64,000 nucleotides of DNA from Epiperipatus broadwayi (GCA_028023455.1 JAQFVV010000020.1:10275092-10339091), one strand, 5' to 3'. Counted from the first letter of the stretch, positions 43,860-56,734 are shown. The notes: generated by a model from the sequence alone, not told the origin. Numbers and translations: made by a program.

Positions 43860-45265
43860 TATCAATTCAATTCCTGAAAGTACTTATTGTTGTAATGGAA
43901 AATAATGATATTCTGTAGTAATTACTGCAAAATTTTCTATCAGATTTATTTGTATAAATTGGAACAATAAAAACATCCTTGCGATCAAATAACTCAACTT
44001 CATGTGTCCATATATCATATAGGCTTAAAAATTCCAATAATTTTGAAGTTAACATATCACAAACACCTTTTATTTAATAAAAGAATGGCATCCATGATTT
44101 TAATAAGATTATGATATAATTTTTAAGATATAATTATTTTCATTACACATAACACCCAAAAGAAGATACAAAGTAACTATGGCAAATGCATAACTATATA
44201 TTTTTTATAATAAAAGTCTCCCAACTATTTGGTAGACTTTTTCATAGTTATTGAAGTTCTGAATTTAAATTTCTATATCACTTATGAAAGTCTATATTCA
44301 GTTTATAATTCTAACAAACAGAAAATGTCACTTTTCTTTTTGATTAAGTCATTAATAATAGGATCATTATCAGAAAAACAATTAGGATTCTTTTCCACAA
44401 ACTCATGGACATACTCATAATCACAGTATACTCCTTGAGAGAATATTAAGAATATCTATTCACCAGAATTCTTTTGAATAACATAAGATCACACAATAAT
44501 GCGCATATTACATGTGCATATATGTGTAAATTTGAAATTTTAATGTTTCATAGGTGTTAAAAGACTGAATATTAAATTTCATTTCAATATGTTAGAAATC
44601 AGACATCTATTAAAAGAATTCTAATTTAACCCCAAAGTATATGAGTGTATGGTCTATCCTATAATATGCATTTGTAAGTGATATATATATTCATTAATCC
44701 ATTAAATGTCATTATTTTGAGTGTAGGTGCACCCAAGTTTTTTATAGCAATTTTTCTGTCAAAATGAAATGTTCATGATAATTAATCCATATGAATTTAT
44801 AGTGTCAATACTATTATTCTCAATAAACTTGGATTTAAAGTTTACCATTTCTATCAACATGTGCATTAAAGTTCCCAAGAATTTTTTAGACCTCAATAAA
44901 ATCCAACGTCATGTGTAATCATCATAAGTATTTAATTTTTTTTTTTCTGGTGACTGACAAATTTCACTGAGAGAAGTTTAATCAATCATGAATTATGGTA
45001 GCTCCTTAATTATAAGTGACGCACTTCATTCAGGTCTTGAAAGATCACATCAAGTAAAGTTTTTCACACTTTGTGTATTAATAATTAAAACAAAATAAAA
45101 TAAATTTTCTTATTACTTATCATTATTGATTTTACAATTCTTTCTGCTACTTTGATCAATAATTTTCCAAGGATGATAATGCACCTGAATTGTGTGAATC
45201 TAACTAATTTTAAATCATGTCTTCCTAGATGCCTTCCATTTTCATGGAAGGCAAGAAGCTGCCTA
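43860..45265 (-). pseudogene. Heavily decayed APE-type LINE (endonuclease then RT start)
   Basis: The minus strand near 44880 gives LGNFNAHVDRNG, the G-D-F-N-A-H-V motif of the endonuclease. About 900 nt further on, FIVPIYTNKSDRKFCSNYYR, then ISLFSIT (43950-43870) matches the RT start I-x-P-I-Y-KKGD-x-x-x-C-SNYRGISLL. Between them KTWVHLHSK stands where the T-W motif should be. Stops are frequent. The order endonuclease-RT on one strand supports a single element truncated inside the RT. Confidence 0.5.
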
Positions 45266-45269
45266 AACA

Positions 45270-46120
45270 TACAATTTTTGTTAAGGTAAAACTCCTGTTC
45301 TAAATTTAGCTCTAAAGTGCCTCATTATAAATTGTACTGCCTCATATAAAATCATTATCATAAACTTCAGGTCTCCTAATACTGTCTAAAATTGTGATAC
45401 CAGAGTTGCTGTTAATGTAATTAATAGATGATAATGTGTTTGTATAGCGTAATTGTATTGTCATAATTAGTGCAGAGAGATGACAAATGGCATACGGTTT
45501 ATTATAACTAGACCCCATATTAACTTGACTGAAATTACAGTAAGTTAAAACAGAGATAAAATGGATTCCATTTGCATTGAAAATATTATCTAATCTTTGA
45601 TAAACCAAACATCTTATAAAGTAATGCAGCAGAAAATATTCTTGGACAAGAACTGCTTGTGGACTATTTGCAATTAATCTTCATATCCAAAAATCATTCT
45701 ACTATTCATTATCTGTGGAATGCATTGATCATAAATGTAGAATAAAAGGACAAATAGTTACTGTATTGAAAAACATTAAGATAGAAGATAAAGTAAAAAT
45801 TCTAATATAATAAAAAAATGGAAAAAAGATATTTACCAATAAATTTGATATGCCAAAGTGGAATTAAATATATTATTAAAAATTATTAAATAATGATCAA
45901 AAAAAATGAAAAAACAAAAGATAAAAAGGAAAAAAATGTGGAAGATGCTATTAAGAACAATGATGTTATTAATAGTTAAAGATGAGAACAAAAATTAAAG
46001 AGAAATGAAGAAAATGAATGAGAGTAATATTTAAATATAGGTTAACGGAAAACTGATGATATATAAATGCCTAAATTCCAAGTAATTTTCCAAAATAGAT
46101 GATTAGTTATAGTTTGTTTA
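45270..46120. other. AT-rich DNA, no gene recognised
   Basis: No supported features. Confidence 0.5.
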
Positions 46121-46127
46121 TATATAT

Positions 46128-46298
46128 ATATATTACTATTTGCGGGATAATCCGTGTAGTGAAAAAGCTAAATGCTGACGTTTCAGTACAATATCAAGTA
46201 TCTTCCTCAAAGCGTCTGAGGAAGGTACTTGATATTGTACTGAAACGTCAGCATTTAGCTTTTTTACTACACGAAATATCCCGCAAATAGTAATAATA
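46128..46298. mobile_element. Palindrome with hammerhead, ACGT type
   Basis: About 80-bp arms, ATTACTATTTGCGGGATA inward and TATCCCGCAAATAGTAAT outward, meet at 46208-46215. It seems to interrupt a sequence (AGTTATAGTTTGTTTA | CACAG-GTGCATCAGT) that is found uninterrupted at 48376-48436. The hammerhead copies of the two arms face opposite ways; only the plus-strand one has a perfect CTGANGA box. Confidence 0.75.
46206..46258 (+). ncRNA. Hammerhead motif with palindromic ACGT stem III
   Basis: CTGAGGA 46216-46222, stem II AG(G)TAC/GTACT with one bulge and loop TTGATATT, then GAAACGTC with predicted cleavage after C46249. Stem III is ACGU with no loop, which cannot close within one molecule. 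Activity would require a dimer, as described for PLE and satellite hammerheads. The minus-strand counterpart has TTGAGGA (46204-46210). Confidence 0.65.
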
Positions 46299-46324
46299 AT
46301 ATGACATCTTTTATCCGTGAAAAT

Positions 46325-46760
46325 ATTAGAATTAATATATATATACAGGTACACAGAGTGCATCAGTAAAAAGGCGACAAGTTCTCTTTTCAAGTTACCT
46401 CTAGAACCATCTCTAAATATTACATAATGTTATACTTTAGCCATTCATCACAGAAATTATAAGAAGCTATCATGTTTGAATCATGAATTATAACATTAAA
46501 TATGACAGGAATTCATATTGTTGTATATCATTTTCAATGCTCCCTCTGCCATCACAAAATCTTGCAAACCAGTTGAACAACATCCTTGCTAATCACAGCT
46601 TCATTATCATACATAGTTTGAATCATTTCAAGCAATTTAGTAGCAGTTTTTCTCAATTTAAAGCATAATCTAATGTTAATGCATTGTTCTAATCATGTAC
46701 TCAATCACATTTCATAGTTCTTGGTGCAGACATATTACCACCTTAAAATTTTTGTAGTGA
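46325..46760 (-). mobile_element. Internally deleted mariner-like element
   Basis: The minus strand at 46745-46560 gives RLCFKLRKTATKLLEMIQT, MYDNEAV and, after a shift, LFNWFARFCDGRGSIEND. This is the mariner helix-turn-helix (FKLGKTATET-EMIQ; VFEWFKRFKEGRE-IEDD). The catalytic part is missing. The low-coordinate end, ACACAGAGTGCATCAGTAAA at 46330, resembles a mariner TIR. A matching ACACAGGGTGCATCAGTTAA lies at 48410. On the minus strand the end codes LEKRTCRLFTDALCV, in the manner of a C-terminus running into the TIR. Confidence 0.5.
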
Positions 46761-48370
46761 ACAGTCAATTATATCTCTACATAACACATGCTTTGATTTT
46801 GAAATGATGCTGCAAACAGCTTGGAGAGTAAACCGGTCACTAGACATCTTTCTACTGGTTCACACTATGTGTTACAATGTATTCCTAAAGCCATAATCCA
46901 GGCACAAAGAGAGAGAGCATTTAAAAATTATTGGTGATCTCTATTTATAGTGGCAAACTATAGACTCACATAGTTTAATGCATAAATAGAAAGAGAACTC
47001 TAATGTTCAAAGCTTATTGATTGTGGCTTGCCTCAAATGTTTTACTTCTGAGTAAGAAACCATTTGATAACTTATTTATGTAAAACAGTAAATTAAAATA
47101 AGCTTTTACAACAGCCTCCTTCAGGGCAAAGACTTTTCCGTCAACCACCTAAAAGCACAGTGAAGGAGAAGGCAATAGCTACAGAACTTGCCAAATGATA
47201 GGTGCTAAGGATTAGGATATATTTCTATTCATTTTATCCTCCACTAAAAATATCCATTTACTAATTATACTGAATTATGATTTGGCCAGAAAAATCATAA
47301 TACTGATAAAAATATGAACACCCCTCCCCCCATTTTACCCAGCCCCGATTCAAAATCCTACTATGGACATGGAAGATGGATATGCGGATATGCTACGACT
47401 GCATCCACAAAGAGTTTCTTAAATATATAACACTGTATTAAAATGTGTTTTTATTCAGTTATAAAAGGAAGAAACCTTGAGTTAAAGTCAATAACATAAA
47501 CTTAAATAACTCTACAGTAATATTATTTCTAAAGTCAAATATCCTGGACTGAAATGATTATAAATTTCATTTTTGCTGGTAATAGCTTACAACTGACTTG
47601 TCTTGTGAGAGAGCATTTAGAATTTTACTAAGTTGCAGCAAATGTACTTGAACCTACAAAAAGAAAAACATAAAAATTTACTTTAATAGCTTTCAGAAAA
47701 TTTCCACTATTCCTTGAAACCATGGAAATAATCTAAAGTTTAAGGAAATTAATTGACTTTTTTTATTATTATTAAATAAAAAAAAGTGAAATAAAAATAT
47801 TAAAATAAAATAAATAAATCTGTTTAAATAAACGAGAAAAATGTTTTGATATAACTTGTGTGTGTGTGTATATATTCATACCAAAACTCCATTTTTTTAA
47901 CAAATAAAAGAACTTAAAAAGTATACATGATGAGGACGAGGAGGAAGGATTTTAATGGTGATGATGAGGAAGAGATTAAATATGAAAACGTGAAAAGAAA
48001 TTGAGAAAAGCTAAGTAATAAATAATAGTAGCGAATTATATAGCAATATGTATAAGTAATAGCCATCTATAATAAGCCTGAATAATCAATGGAAGCTAGG
48101 TACTAGTATTTTATCTGAACAGATGACTTTGGAATATAAAAAATTAATTGAATGGTTCATTGTATGGGAGGTCGTGTAATGTTCAAGATCAAGAATTGGA
48201 AATAAACAAAAAAAAATCCTGTGATGTTTTATTTTGTAAATATTGTAAGAAACTATAACTTGGCTACAATAATAATAACTGTAATCATAAATAAAGACCA
48301 TATAAGAAAAGCTTTCATAAAGTATGTTTTTTTAAAGCAGTAAGTGAATAGCCGAGTTTTGACTATTATA
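46761..48370. other. AT-rich DNA, no gene recognised
   Basis: GA-rich and C-rich short tracts (47325, 47930-47970). 47120-47150 (GGGCAAAGACTTTTCC) weakly echoes 34600 (GAGCAAAGACTTTTCAAAC). No genes seen. Confidence 0.4.
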
Positions 48371-48403
48371 GTCATAGACATAGTTATAGTTTGTTTAAAT
48401 ATG

Positions 48404-48440
48404 CAGGAACACAGGGTGCATCAGTTAAAAAGTGACAAGA
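48404..48440 (+). repeat. Solo mariner-like end
   Basis: GAACACAGGGTGCATCAGTT followed by AAAAAGTGACAAG, near-identical to the element end at 46325. No transposase follows. Confidence 0.5.
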
Positions 48441-48469
48441 TAATATGTAAGGCTTTACATAACATTAAT

Positions 48470-49083
48470 ACTAAAAAAAGAGGATAGAATTGACAATTCC
48501 TCTTTTAATAGAGTAATTTTACCTTATATTAAGGGGGTTACTGATAAAATCAGTAGAAAACTATCTTGTTTTAATATAGACTACTTTTTCTACTGGCAAA
48601 AAAATTGGTGATTTTTTATATAAACCTAAAGACAGAATATTTTTGGAACACCAAGGAGTTTATGAAATTCCATGTTTGCAGTGCTCAAGAAGCTATGTGG
48701 GTCAGTCTATTAGACAAATAAATGTCAGAATTAAGGAACATAGAAATGCTTTTAATCAAAAAATTAGCACATCAGTTTTTATTTCCCATTTTTTAGAAAT
48801 TGGCCACAAACCTGATTTTGACAATACAAAAATAACTGCTAATTTAGAAAGATATGATTTAAGAAGCATGAGAGAGTCAATTGAAATAGTAAAAAGACCT
48901 ACTGGTTTAAATACAGCTGACGAAGCACAACGTATTCCAGCTATGTGGAAACCTCTCATTTTATCTAATATTAATTTAAAATTAATAGGTGAAAAAGCTG
49001 AGGGAAATAAACATTTTGATAAGCCTCATATTGTGAATGCTGAACTACTTCAAGTTAAATCTCATTTCTCAACTCACAACTGA
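48470..49083 (+). pseudogene. Penelope-like element: RT thumb/linker plus GIY-YIG endonuclease
   Basis: 48508-48590 reads VILPYIKGVTDKISRKLS, the conserved LPY-x-x-G-x-S-x-K linker between PLE RT and endonuclease, followed by a frameshift. The open frame 48643-49083 (146 codons) is a complete GIY-YIG domain: GVYEIPC at residues 5-11, YVG at 18-20, R24, R29, H33, the H49/GH54-55 pair typical of PLEs, and the catalytic glutamate region RESIEI (78-82). The first Met is inside the domain boundary; real translation started in the lost RT. Product role: nicking the chromosomal target for reverse transcription. The domain looks unbroken, the element does not. Confidence 0.85.
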
Positions 49084-49127
49084 GTCACATTATTGTTTAA
49101 GATCCAATGATTTTTCTTTCAAAAGTT

Positions 49128-49175
49128 AACCTTGATAATGGCGGTTGCTATTCCGTCGAAATATCAGATTGTAAT
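49128..49175 (+). ncRNA. Degenerate hammerhead after the PLE ORF
   Basis: TTGATAA (49132-49138) for CUGANGA, stem II GGCGG/CCGTC around TTGCTATT, then GAAATATC where GAAACGTC is expected (predicted site C49165). Stem II is well paired but two core boxes carry changes, so it is probably inactive. Its position, about 45 nt downstream of the GIY-YIG stop, is where a PLE pseudo-LTR hammerhead belongs. Confidence 0.5.
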
Positions 49176-49269
49176 TCAAAATAATACACGGTTTATACCA
49201 AAAAATATTATTTTATCTACATCATATAACGGTGAAAACATTAAATATAATATATATATATATACCCTT

Positions 49270-52200
49270 ATCACAGTGGGAATGCAGTTGAGAGTGTGGT
49301 TTAGAAAGTGCATCTCCACAATAAAAGATGAAGAGGACTAGTGAGAGTAAATTGCTCTATCCATGTTATTAATAATAATAAACAAATACTATCTGATTTG
49401 CATAGCTAAATCTGATTCTAATTATAATAATGTCAATTATGTCTCAGGGTATTCTCATAAATCTTAATAATATAATCTCAGCATATTCTTATAACTTTAG
49501 ATAAAATGTATAACTATGTATTTGACTCTTCTAATAAAATCTCACATATTTTATATTTAATCAAACTAGCGAGTTATTTCTCACTTTTAGGTTACATTTA
49601 TTTAGATCAAACACTTATCTCAGGGTTCTTAATAAAATGTAACAATTACTATTCTGAAAAATTATTAATCTCAATAATTTTAAACTAAAAATGGAAATAG
49701 TCTCAGTAAATTAACTAATGAATATTACTTCTTAAATAAAATGTAACTGTGACCATATTTCTTTATAAGACGGATACATACATGATGATGTATCAAATTA
49801 ATGACAAACAACCATATAGTAATAAAATATAACAATTAATTTATTAATTATAAAATTATTAATAAAAAAATATTTCCAACAAACATAATTATGATAAGAA
49901 GTTCTCTGAAAAGACTGTAAATCGTATTGCATTATTATACTTAAATACTTTCTATTTGAGTTATAAATACCTGTGTGTTATCAAAACCATGATGTAACAA
50001 TAAAACATTCCATTGGAGAAAAATGTATAGTGTTTATTCAATCTCAGTATTAACTCTAGTTAAAATGCATGAATGTTTTTCTACATCCCTAAGTACATTA
50101 ATAATAATAATCGTAACCTCTTCTTATACTATCAGATTAATTGCTTAAAGCAGTTACTGAACTCATATTATTATTATTAAAAGATATAACTTTAATGAGA
50201 CCTGACCATCCCACGTGCTGGTAGCATGACCAAATATACTTTTTAAACTTATATTAGAACTAAAATGTTAGCACGATACTGTTAGGAGTCAAGTGCAATT
50301 AAACAACAATATATGTGATTAGCAATATTACAAGGATAATTCAATATATTATATACTCCTCATTAACTAACACGAGTACCTTTTGGGAAAAAACCATATA
50401 ACTGTTTAACTGTTTATTCTAGATATCTTTTATTATAGAAAAACATAAGATTGATTTAAGGAATTAATAAAATGTATGAGATTAACCATTAATTGGACTG
50501 TAGCATACTTATGTGAGGTTAAAGTTTAATACAGCTGATCTCCAATACATACTAGAATTATAAACTCACATTTCTCCGGTTTCCCTAATAAATATAATGT
50601 GTTACCTGTAATCTCCTAATATTTTCTTCCTGGAAAACTTTTACTAAACCATAATAATAATTTTAAAATATTAAAATCTTTAAACAAATTAACTAACTAT
50701 AGGAGATATATAAAATTTGTAATCTACAGTCATTAAACAGACATCCAGAGAAAATTTATCCAGGCACACTTTTAATTATTCCAATCATATCAAAATATTT
50801 TTAGCATTTCTATAAAGTGATATATTCCACAAAGATGCATTCAACACACTTAATCCAGATAAGGCTATAATTAATTGTAGAGGCTAAGATTTTATAGCAG
50901 AAATTTATTAATATTGAGCTTCCAAAACAATTATTCATTTGTATGCCTGCATGTATTGACATATTCCTGCATATATTCACATAGCAATTAATCCATTTAA
51001 GAAGTAGCTTTCATAAATTATAACATTCTAGGTGTGTTTACAAAGGTATAATATTAATAAATATAAATCCATTATCTTTTGAATCCCTGTGGTCACTATA
51101 GTATTACATAAATATTAATCCATTGGGTAAATTAACTTTACAGAAATATCCAAGATTTTTAAGTAGTTTTTCATCAATGTACTATATAAAAATTCATTAA
51201 TCCATTGTCTCAAGTCAATTTTAGATTGTTAAGTTAGAGCTGCTCATTTCAACAACTTGAATTCATTTTATAATACTTGTTTACTATTTTAGATAGTTTT
51301 TTTTATAAACATAAAAGAATACATTAATCCATAAATTCCTATGAATTGTATACTGTTCAATAAAAACTTTAGGCTGATGTAGCTGATATAATTAAAAAAA
51401 AAAAACGAATTTAATCTTGAGAGAAGACAATGAATGACTATTGCAGTGTTATAACAGGAAATTTAAAAATTCAGTCAAATCAAAATATTAAAATTTCATT
51501 CTTTTAAATGCATTATTGAATGATAAACATTGTTAATAATTTCTCCATTTGGCAAATGTCCAGACTATTTCTACTCAGACATGCTATTTGTGAAGGATAA
51601 CAAAATAGCTAATTCCAAGGTTTAAATCTGATGTGTCCTTCAACATATTGTAATTAAAGAAGTTTAAACAAATTTTGGTGATTGCATTTATTAAGTTTCT
51701 GCCATGTGATTAGTGATTTCATATTTTTTACCCACAATTCTTCATTTTTTGGATTTGTACGGGAACATTTAGCTCTCATTAACAGAGAAACAGTAGGAAG
51801 CAGGTGAGAATTGATAGTTTTAAAAGATTCAATGGGCCAAAAAAAATTCATTCTCAGTAATGAAAGTTTATTATTCAAAAAGCAGATACAAATACAGTTA
51901 AAAAAAGGTTTACAAAGAAGTGATTACATGGTAAAAATGAAATTTAGGAGCAACATGGTGAAAGGGGAAGGATACATAAAAAGGGAAAAGGATATGGAAA
52001 TAAAATGTTTTACAAGATAAATATTGATTTACATAATGTAATATGGAGATTTGAAATAACATTGAATTTTTTTGTCCATAGCATTTGAGGCAGAAATATT
52101 TAAAATGGGAGTTAAATATTATTTTGAAAATTAAAATACCATACTATATCAATTAACAATAAAATACACAATTGTTTATTTGAAAAATAAATGATTTGCA

Positions 52201-53390
52201 ATATTAAAATATTAAAGTAAATGATTTCTATTTAATTTATTTTAAAGTTTTCATTTTTAATAATAATAAACCCATTTTATTTAACACTAAGAATAAATCT
52301 ATTTATGTATTTTTATTATTATACCTTTTTCAAATGTACTATATTTTAAAATATAAATTTTTGTGTATATACATAGACTTGTTTAAACATGATGTTAAAA
52401 TTTATTATCATTACTGAGTATATTATTGACAATCTAGCTATTATAATCACATTATGGGTGTGTTAATATTATTTTAAACATGTTATTTTATTGTCATTAG
52501 TGTAGACTTTTTTTTTACCCTGTGTATTTTTCTCTCTAACATTGATTTTATGTGTGTGATTCTTTTTCCATTCAATATGAACCATGTTTTTAAAAAAAAC
52601 AAGAGGCATATTTTTTGGATGCTGTAATTGATAAAAATCTGTATGGAAGGCATCTTGAATAATTTTAATAATCTACTCTAATAAATAATATAGTATATGA
52701 GACAATATGAATATCATTTCCAATCTTATTATTTAAGACAATAATAATAATAAGCATCAATATTTGTTCTGTTTGATAAGCCAATAAAAATTTTTAGAGT
52801 TTATAATTATGATCATTGGCTTAGATAGTTATAATATATATTTATATCCATACTGAAAGATGCAATACAAATGTAAAAATTAATGTAGGTGAGATATTTT
52901 AAAAGTAGAAAAAAGTTAACATATGTTATACTGATCTTGAAAATGCATTTGATACTCATTGCCTACTTTTAAAAAGTAATGTATAGATTTAAAGAAATCT
53001 ATTACAATATTTACAAACGAAGCATAAAATATTTGTATTTCAAAATTGGTTTAATTACAAAAAGAATAGATATAAGCTGTAATGTAATAATGAAGTTATA
53101 AAAAAAAAGATATCTGAATTAAATTTGCTAATATATTATATGGAAGATAATGAAGATAACTATCAAACAAAGGATCACATGACTATCCTAACTTGCATTG
53201 AGCAGTTGCATTAGGAGCAAAAAGCTTAACCACCTATTTGTCATTAATCACTCAAAGTAGAAGATTCTGGAAAAAATAGAGTGATGATTGCTCCCCATGC
53301 ATATTTTAAAGTAATAGTTAATTAACTTAATTGAAATATATAATTTTTTCCCACAGTACAGGTGTTTTCATAACTGCATTCCAATATGTA
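49270..53390. other. AT-rich DNA with diffuse repeated words
   Basis: The phrases AATAAAATGTAAC/TAT and ATTAATCCATT recur many times between 49370 and 51340 at irregular spacing. This may be a badly eroded satellite. 51640-52020 is slightly purine-rich with open frames on both strands, none recognised. Confidence 0.35.
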
Positions 53391-53391
53391 A

Positions 53392-53722
53392 TATATAGGG
53401 GGTTAGAACTCAGACTTTCACACAACCCTCAACTATCCACACTATCTCATACTGCTGACAAACTTGATCTGAACACACATGTCGAAAAGATAAACAATCA
53501 CCAATATACATACTTCGTGCTAAACCAGCACTCATCAGTTGGTCCAGATTATCATTTCCACACATATATACAATCAATGCTCAGCTTATATTAAGATAAC
53601 CAATCTTCATATTTTAATGGACAGGTTTCAATCCACTCCATCCCACAACTATTCAGCTGTCCATTTTATTGAAAATCTGATGATGGAATGCTCAAATGCA
53701 TAAAAATTCTGGTATAAAAACT
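53392..53722. mobile_element. IR-530 family, partial reverse copy
   Basis: Matches the reverse complement of 6355-6887 over about 330 bp (for example AGATAAACAATCACCAATAT, CTAAACCAGCA, TTGGTCCAGATTA, CTGATGATGGAATGCTCAAA). It lacks one of the two inverted arms. Confidence 0.7.
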
Positions 53723-55649
53723 AACGTAAGTAAAGCTAATTTTTTTTGTGATGTTAAAAAATTAGCTAAGAAGAAATTTATAAAAACTGTTAATATCTTT
53801 AAATATTTAAAAAAGAGAACATGTTAAATAAATAAAAATGAACGCGGATCTAATATTAGAATATATATCAATTTTTGTCATAAAAAGAATAAAAAAAGGA
53901 AGGTAGGTTCAATTTTATTTTTGTTGATACTTTGATGTGAATGAACAATTTTTAAATATCACATTTGTATATTCTGCATATAATATTTAATAAAATCAAT
54001 ACTTCTTAACTTTTTCATTTCTTTCCAAATATATGTCATTAATTTGTATAATAGTTTTTCAAAAAATACAAAATGTATCAGAAAGGGAGAAAGAAGAAAT
54101 GTTTAGAGTTTGTTAAAATATGATAATGATAATGAATTTAAAAAAAATGGATTAAAATACAGAATAAATAAAGTAGATGGGGGGGGGGGGTAAAATATTA
54201 GATTGAATATATTTATAGAAAAAAAAAGAAAGAAATATTCTATAGTTAAAACGATAACTTGGAGTGGCTAAAAAAAGTAGAGCAAGATTTAGGAAGAATG
54301 TAGAGTAAAATGATAATGATTAATTTGTTCTTGACTAGATAACTTTTGATATATACATTGATATATACGCATAAGTGGATGGGTGAGTACATAAAAAGAG
54401 AGAAAAGGGAGGAAGATGTAAACTGACATAGATAAACATATGCAAACAGATGGATAGATAAAGAGGATATACTGTATACGTTTTAATAAATAGTGTCATT
54501 TTACCAATTGTCAATTTTATAATAATAATAATAATAATAAAGTAGTGCTAACACACATATAACGTAAAGCTGTATAAATTAACAAATTAATTGTAGTCAA
54601 CAAATTAAAATGGCTAAACGCTTTCGAGAAAGTGTATTTCTCTTAATCATAGCCTGTTACGACTTGCTCATTGTCAATTTGTTTAGATATTTAAGAACAA
54701 ATACTCAAACATATTTATAAATGTAAATATGCCTGGATCATTTGACGTGACTAACTAGATCAGTTGAAATATAATGTGGAGTGAATTACATTTTTAAAAT
54801 GTTGCTTGAGAAAAATGTGAAGATTGTAAATTTAACAATATAGTTATATAAATAAGTGCATAATGGGTGGATAGAATAATAAAAGAAAATGAATAGACAC
54901 AGATGAATAAAACAATAGATGGATAAAATACGTAATCAATAAATAAAAAAATAATTATTTCATTTACATTTAGTTTACTGCAAAATTAAATACCTCATTA
55001 AAGTTTGAATTATTAATTTCTCAAATTAAAGAAAAAATCCACATAAAAAAATTTAGCCTCAATATTTGATTTTACTGTAAGCAATTCAAAACAAATTTTT
55101 TAAACATGTCATATGCTTAATTTTCATCCAGAAAACATATAACTGATGACACTACCATATTAACACTACTAATAAGAGTTGCGCTTGATTTAAAAAATAA
55201 AAATTGATTCGTACAATACAAAAAATATGCATGCAAGTGCAATCATATGTACACTTATTTATATAAACTTTCATTGCAAGTTTAAAAAAATATATAGAAT
55301 GCTTTAACTCTAAATTTTCTTAATCAAGATTTCAATCGATAGTTGACTAGCACTAAAAAGTCACAAACAAAAACTTACACTCAACTTAAATAAAAACCTC
55401 TTGCAAAAACCATGACAATGATTTCTAACTCAACCTGTCACTTTGATGCTTATCTGTCACATAACATACTGAATAATTAACAATTTACTTACTTAGGATG
55501 TTCAAAAAAATATTTTAAAATTTTTTTAATAATTTCTGTGTGCTTAATTGTATAATTAAAAAAACCCATCAGATTAAATGAAATCAAAATAAAATAAAAT
55601 AGCCAGCCTCATGATATTTGATGTTAACTAAGGACTCCTACAATAATAT
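53723..55649. other. AT-rich DNA, simple repeats
   Basis: A G12 run at 54179-54190, an (ATA)n tract at about 54520-54540, no genes seen. Confidence 0.5.
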
Positions 55650-56102
55650 ATCTCTATATAAATATTGTTTTCCTGAAGGTTTGTGATGATGGTGTTCTAC
55701 TTGTATTTTTATATTGGACTATCTCCATCATCTAATATACGTATTGAATGTCTTTAAAAAAATTTAACTTTATTTAAATATTCCAAATACATTCAACTGT
55801 TAGTAATAGCACAGCAAACAGGTTAGTATATGCATAACATTTCACTCAGTTGGTTAGAACGTTACCTTAAAATTCAATAATCAAGAATCTAAGGATCCAG
55901 GTTTGAATCCCATACTAGTACTATCACTGGTCAGGCCAGCAACACCTGAAGAAGAGAGAATAATACCTATCGAAACGTGCATATACCAACCTATTTTATG
56001 TGCTATTACTAACAGTTGAATGTATTTAGAATATTTAAATAAAGTTAAATTTTTCTAAAGACATTCAATACATATATTAGATGATGGAAATAGTCCAATA
56101 TA
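55650..56102 (+). mobile_element. Foldback with tRNA-like boxes and a hammerhead-like core
   Basis: Arms of about 130 bp (55700-55825 and 55980-56102; TCCATCATCTAATATA and TATATTAGATGATGGA outermost) flank a core. The core has a Pol III A box (CTCAGTTGGTTAGAAC, 55845-55860), a B box (GGTTTGAATCC, 55900-55910), then CACCTGAAGA (55943-55952), a weak stem and GAAACGTG (55972-55979). The combination of an internal Pol III promoter and a hammerhead recalls the Schistosoma Sm-alpha SINE-like elements. Confidence 0.65.
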
Positions 56103-56345
56103 AAAATACAATATATAAATATTGCTTACCTGAAAGTTTGTGATGAGTATTTTAGTTGTAATTATATTTTGAACTATTCCCATCATCTAATATTAACTGT
56201 TAAATATTTTTAGAAAAATTCAAACTTTATTTAAGCTTTTCAAATACATTCAACTGCTTTAACACACACATTAGTATGAAGCACAATGTTTCAGGTAGTA
56301 GTCTCTATTCTTCTGGTATTGATGATCTGATCAATAACAGTACTA
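56103..56345 (+). repeat. Second, truncated copy of the same foldback
   Basis: Direct repeat of the left side of 55650-56102 (TGAAAGTTTGTGATGA, CCCATCATCTAATATTAA, CAAATACATTCAACTG), followed directly by the core in reverse orientation (TTTCAGGTAGTAGTCTCTAT, TCTTCTGG). Confidence 0.6.
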
Positions 56346-56734
56346 GTCTGGAAATTGAATATGAAACCTTTAGATTCGTGAATATTAAATTTTAGTTGAT
56401 GCTTTATCTAACTAATTATTCTTTTAAAGGCAACACTCCATAGAAATTTCACATATGTATCTCTAAAACTCCTCATGATTTCTCTATTGAAAAGTAATTA
56501 AAAGGTACAAACTCTTGATGAGAAGAAAAAAAGATTAATCTAAAATAAACTAAATATGTAGCACTGGATATATGCTCAATTGGAAAAAAAAATGCAAAGA
56601 AGAAAAATTTAAGAAGCTGCTTTTGACAAACATTTCCATATATCAACTTGTGGGATAATTCATAATGAATGAAAACCATCATTAACATTGCCCTTAATAA
56701 AAAAGTGAAATCAAGATATTTGCTTTTTGCAGAA

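Noticed and set aside
46099-46393. Overlapping ORFs on both strands
   Set aside because: A by-product of palindrome symmetry; both strands translate to the same peptide.
53331-53594. 87-codon ORF as a gene
   Set aside because: Lies within the IR-530 repeat copy and is not kept open in the 6.4 kb copy.
54179-54190. G12 run as a quadruplex element
   Set aside because: A single isolated homopolymer without neighbouring G-runs.
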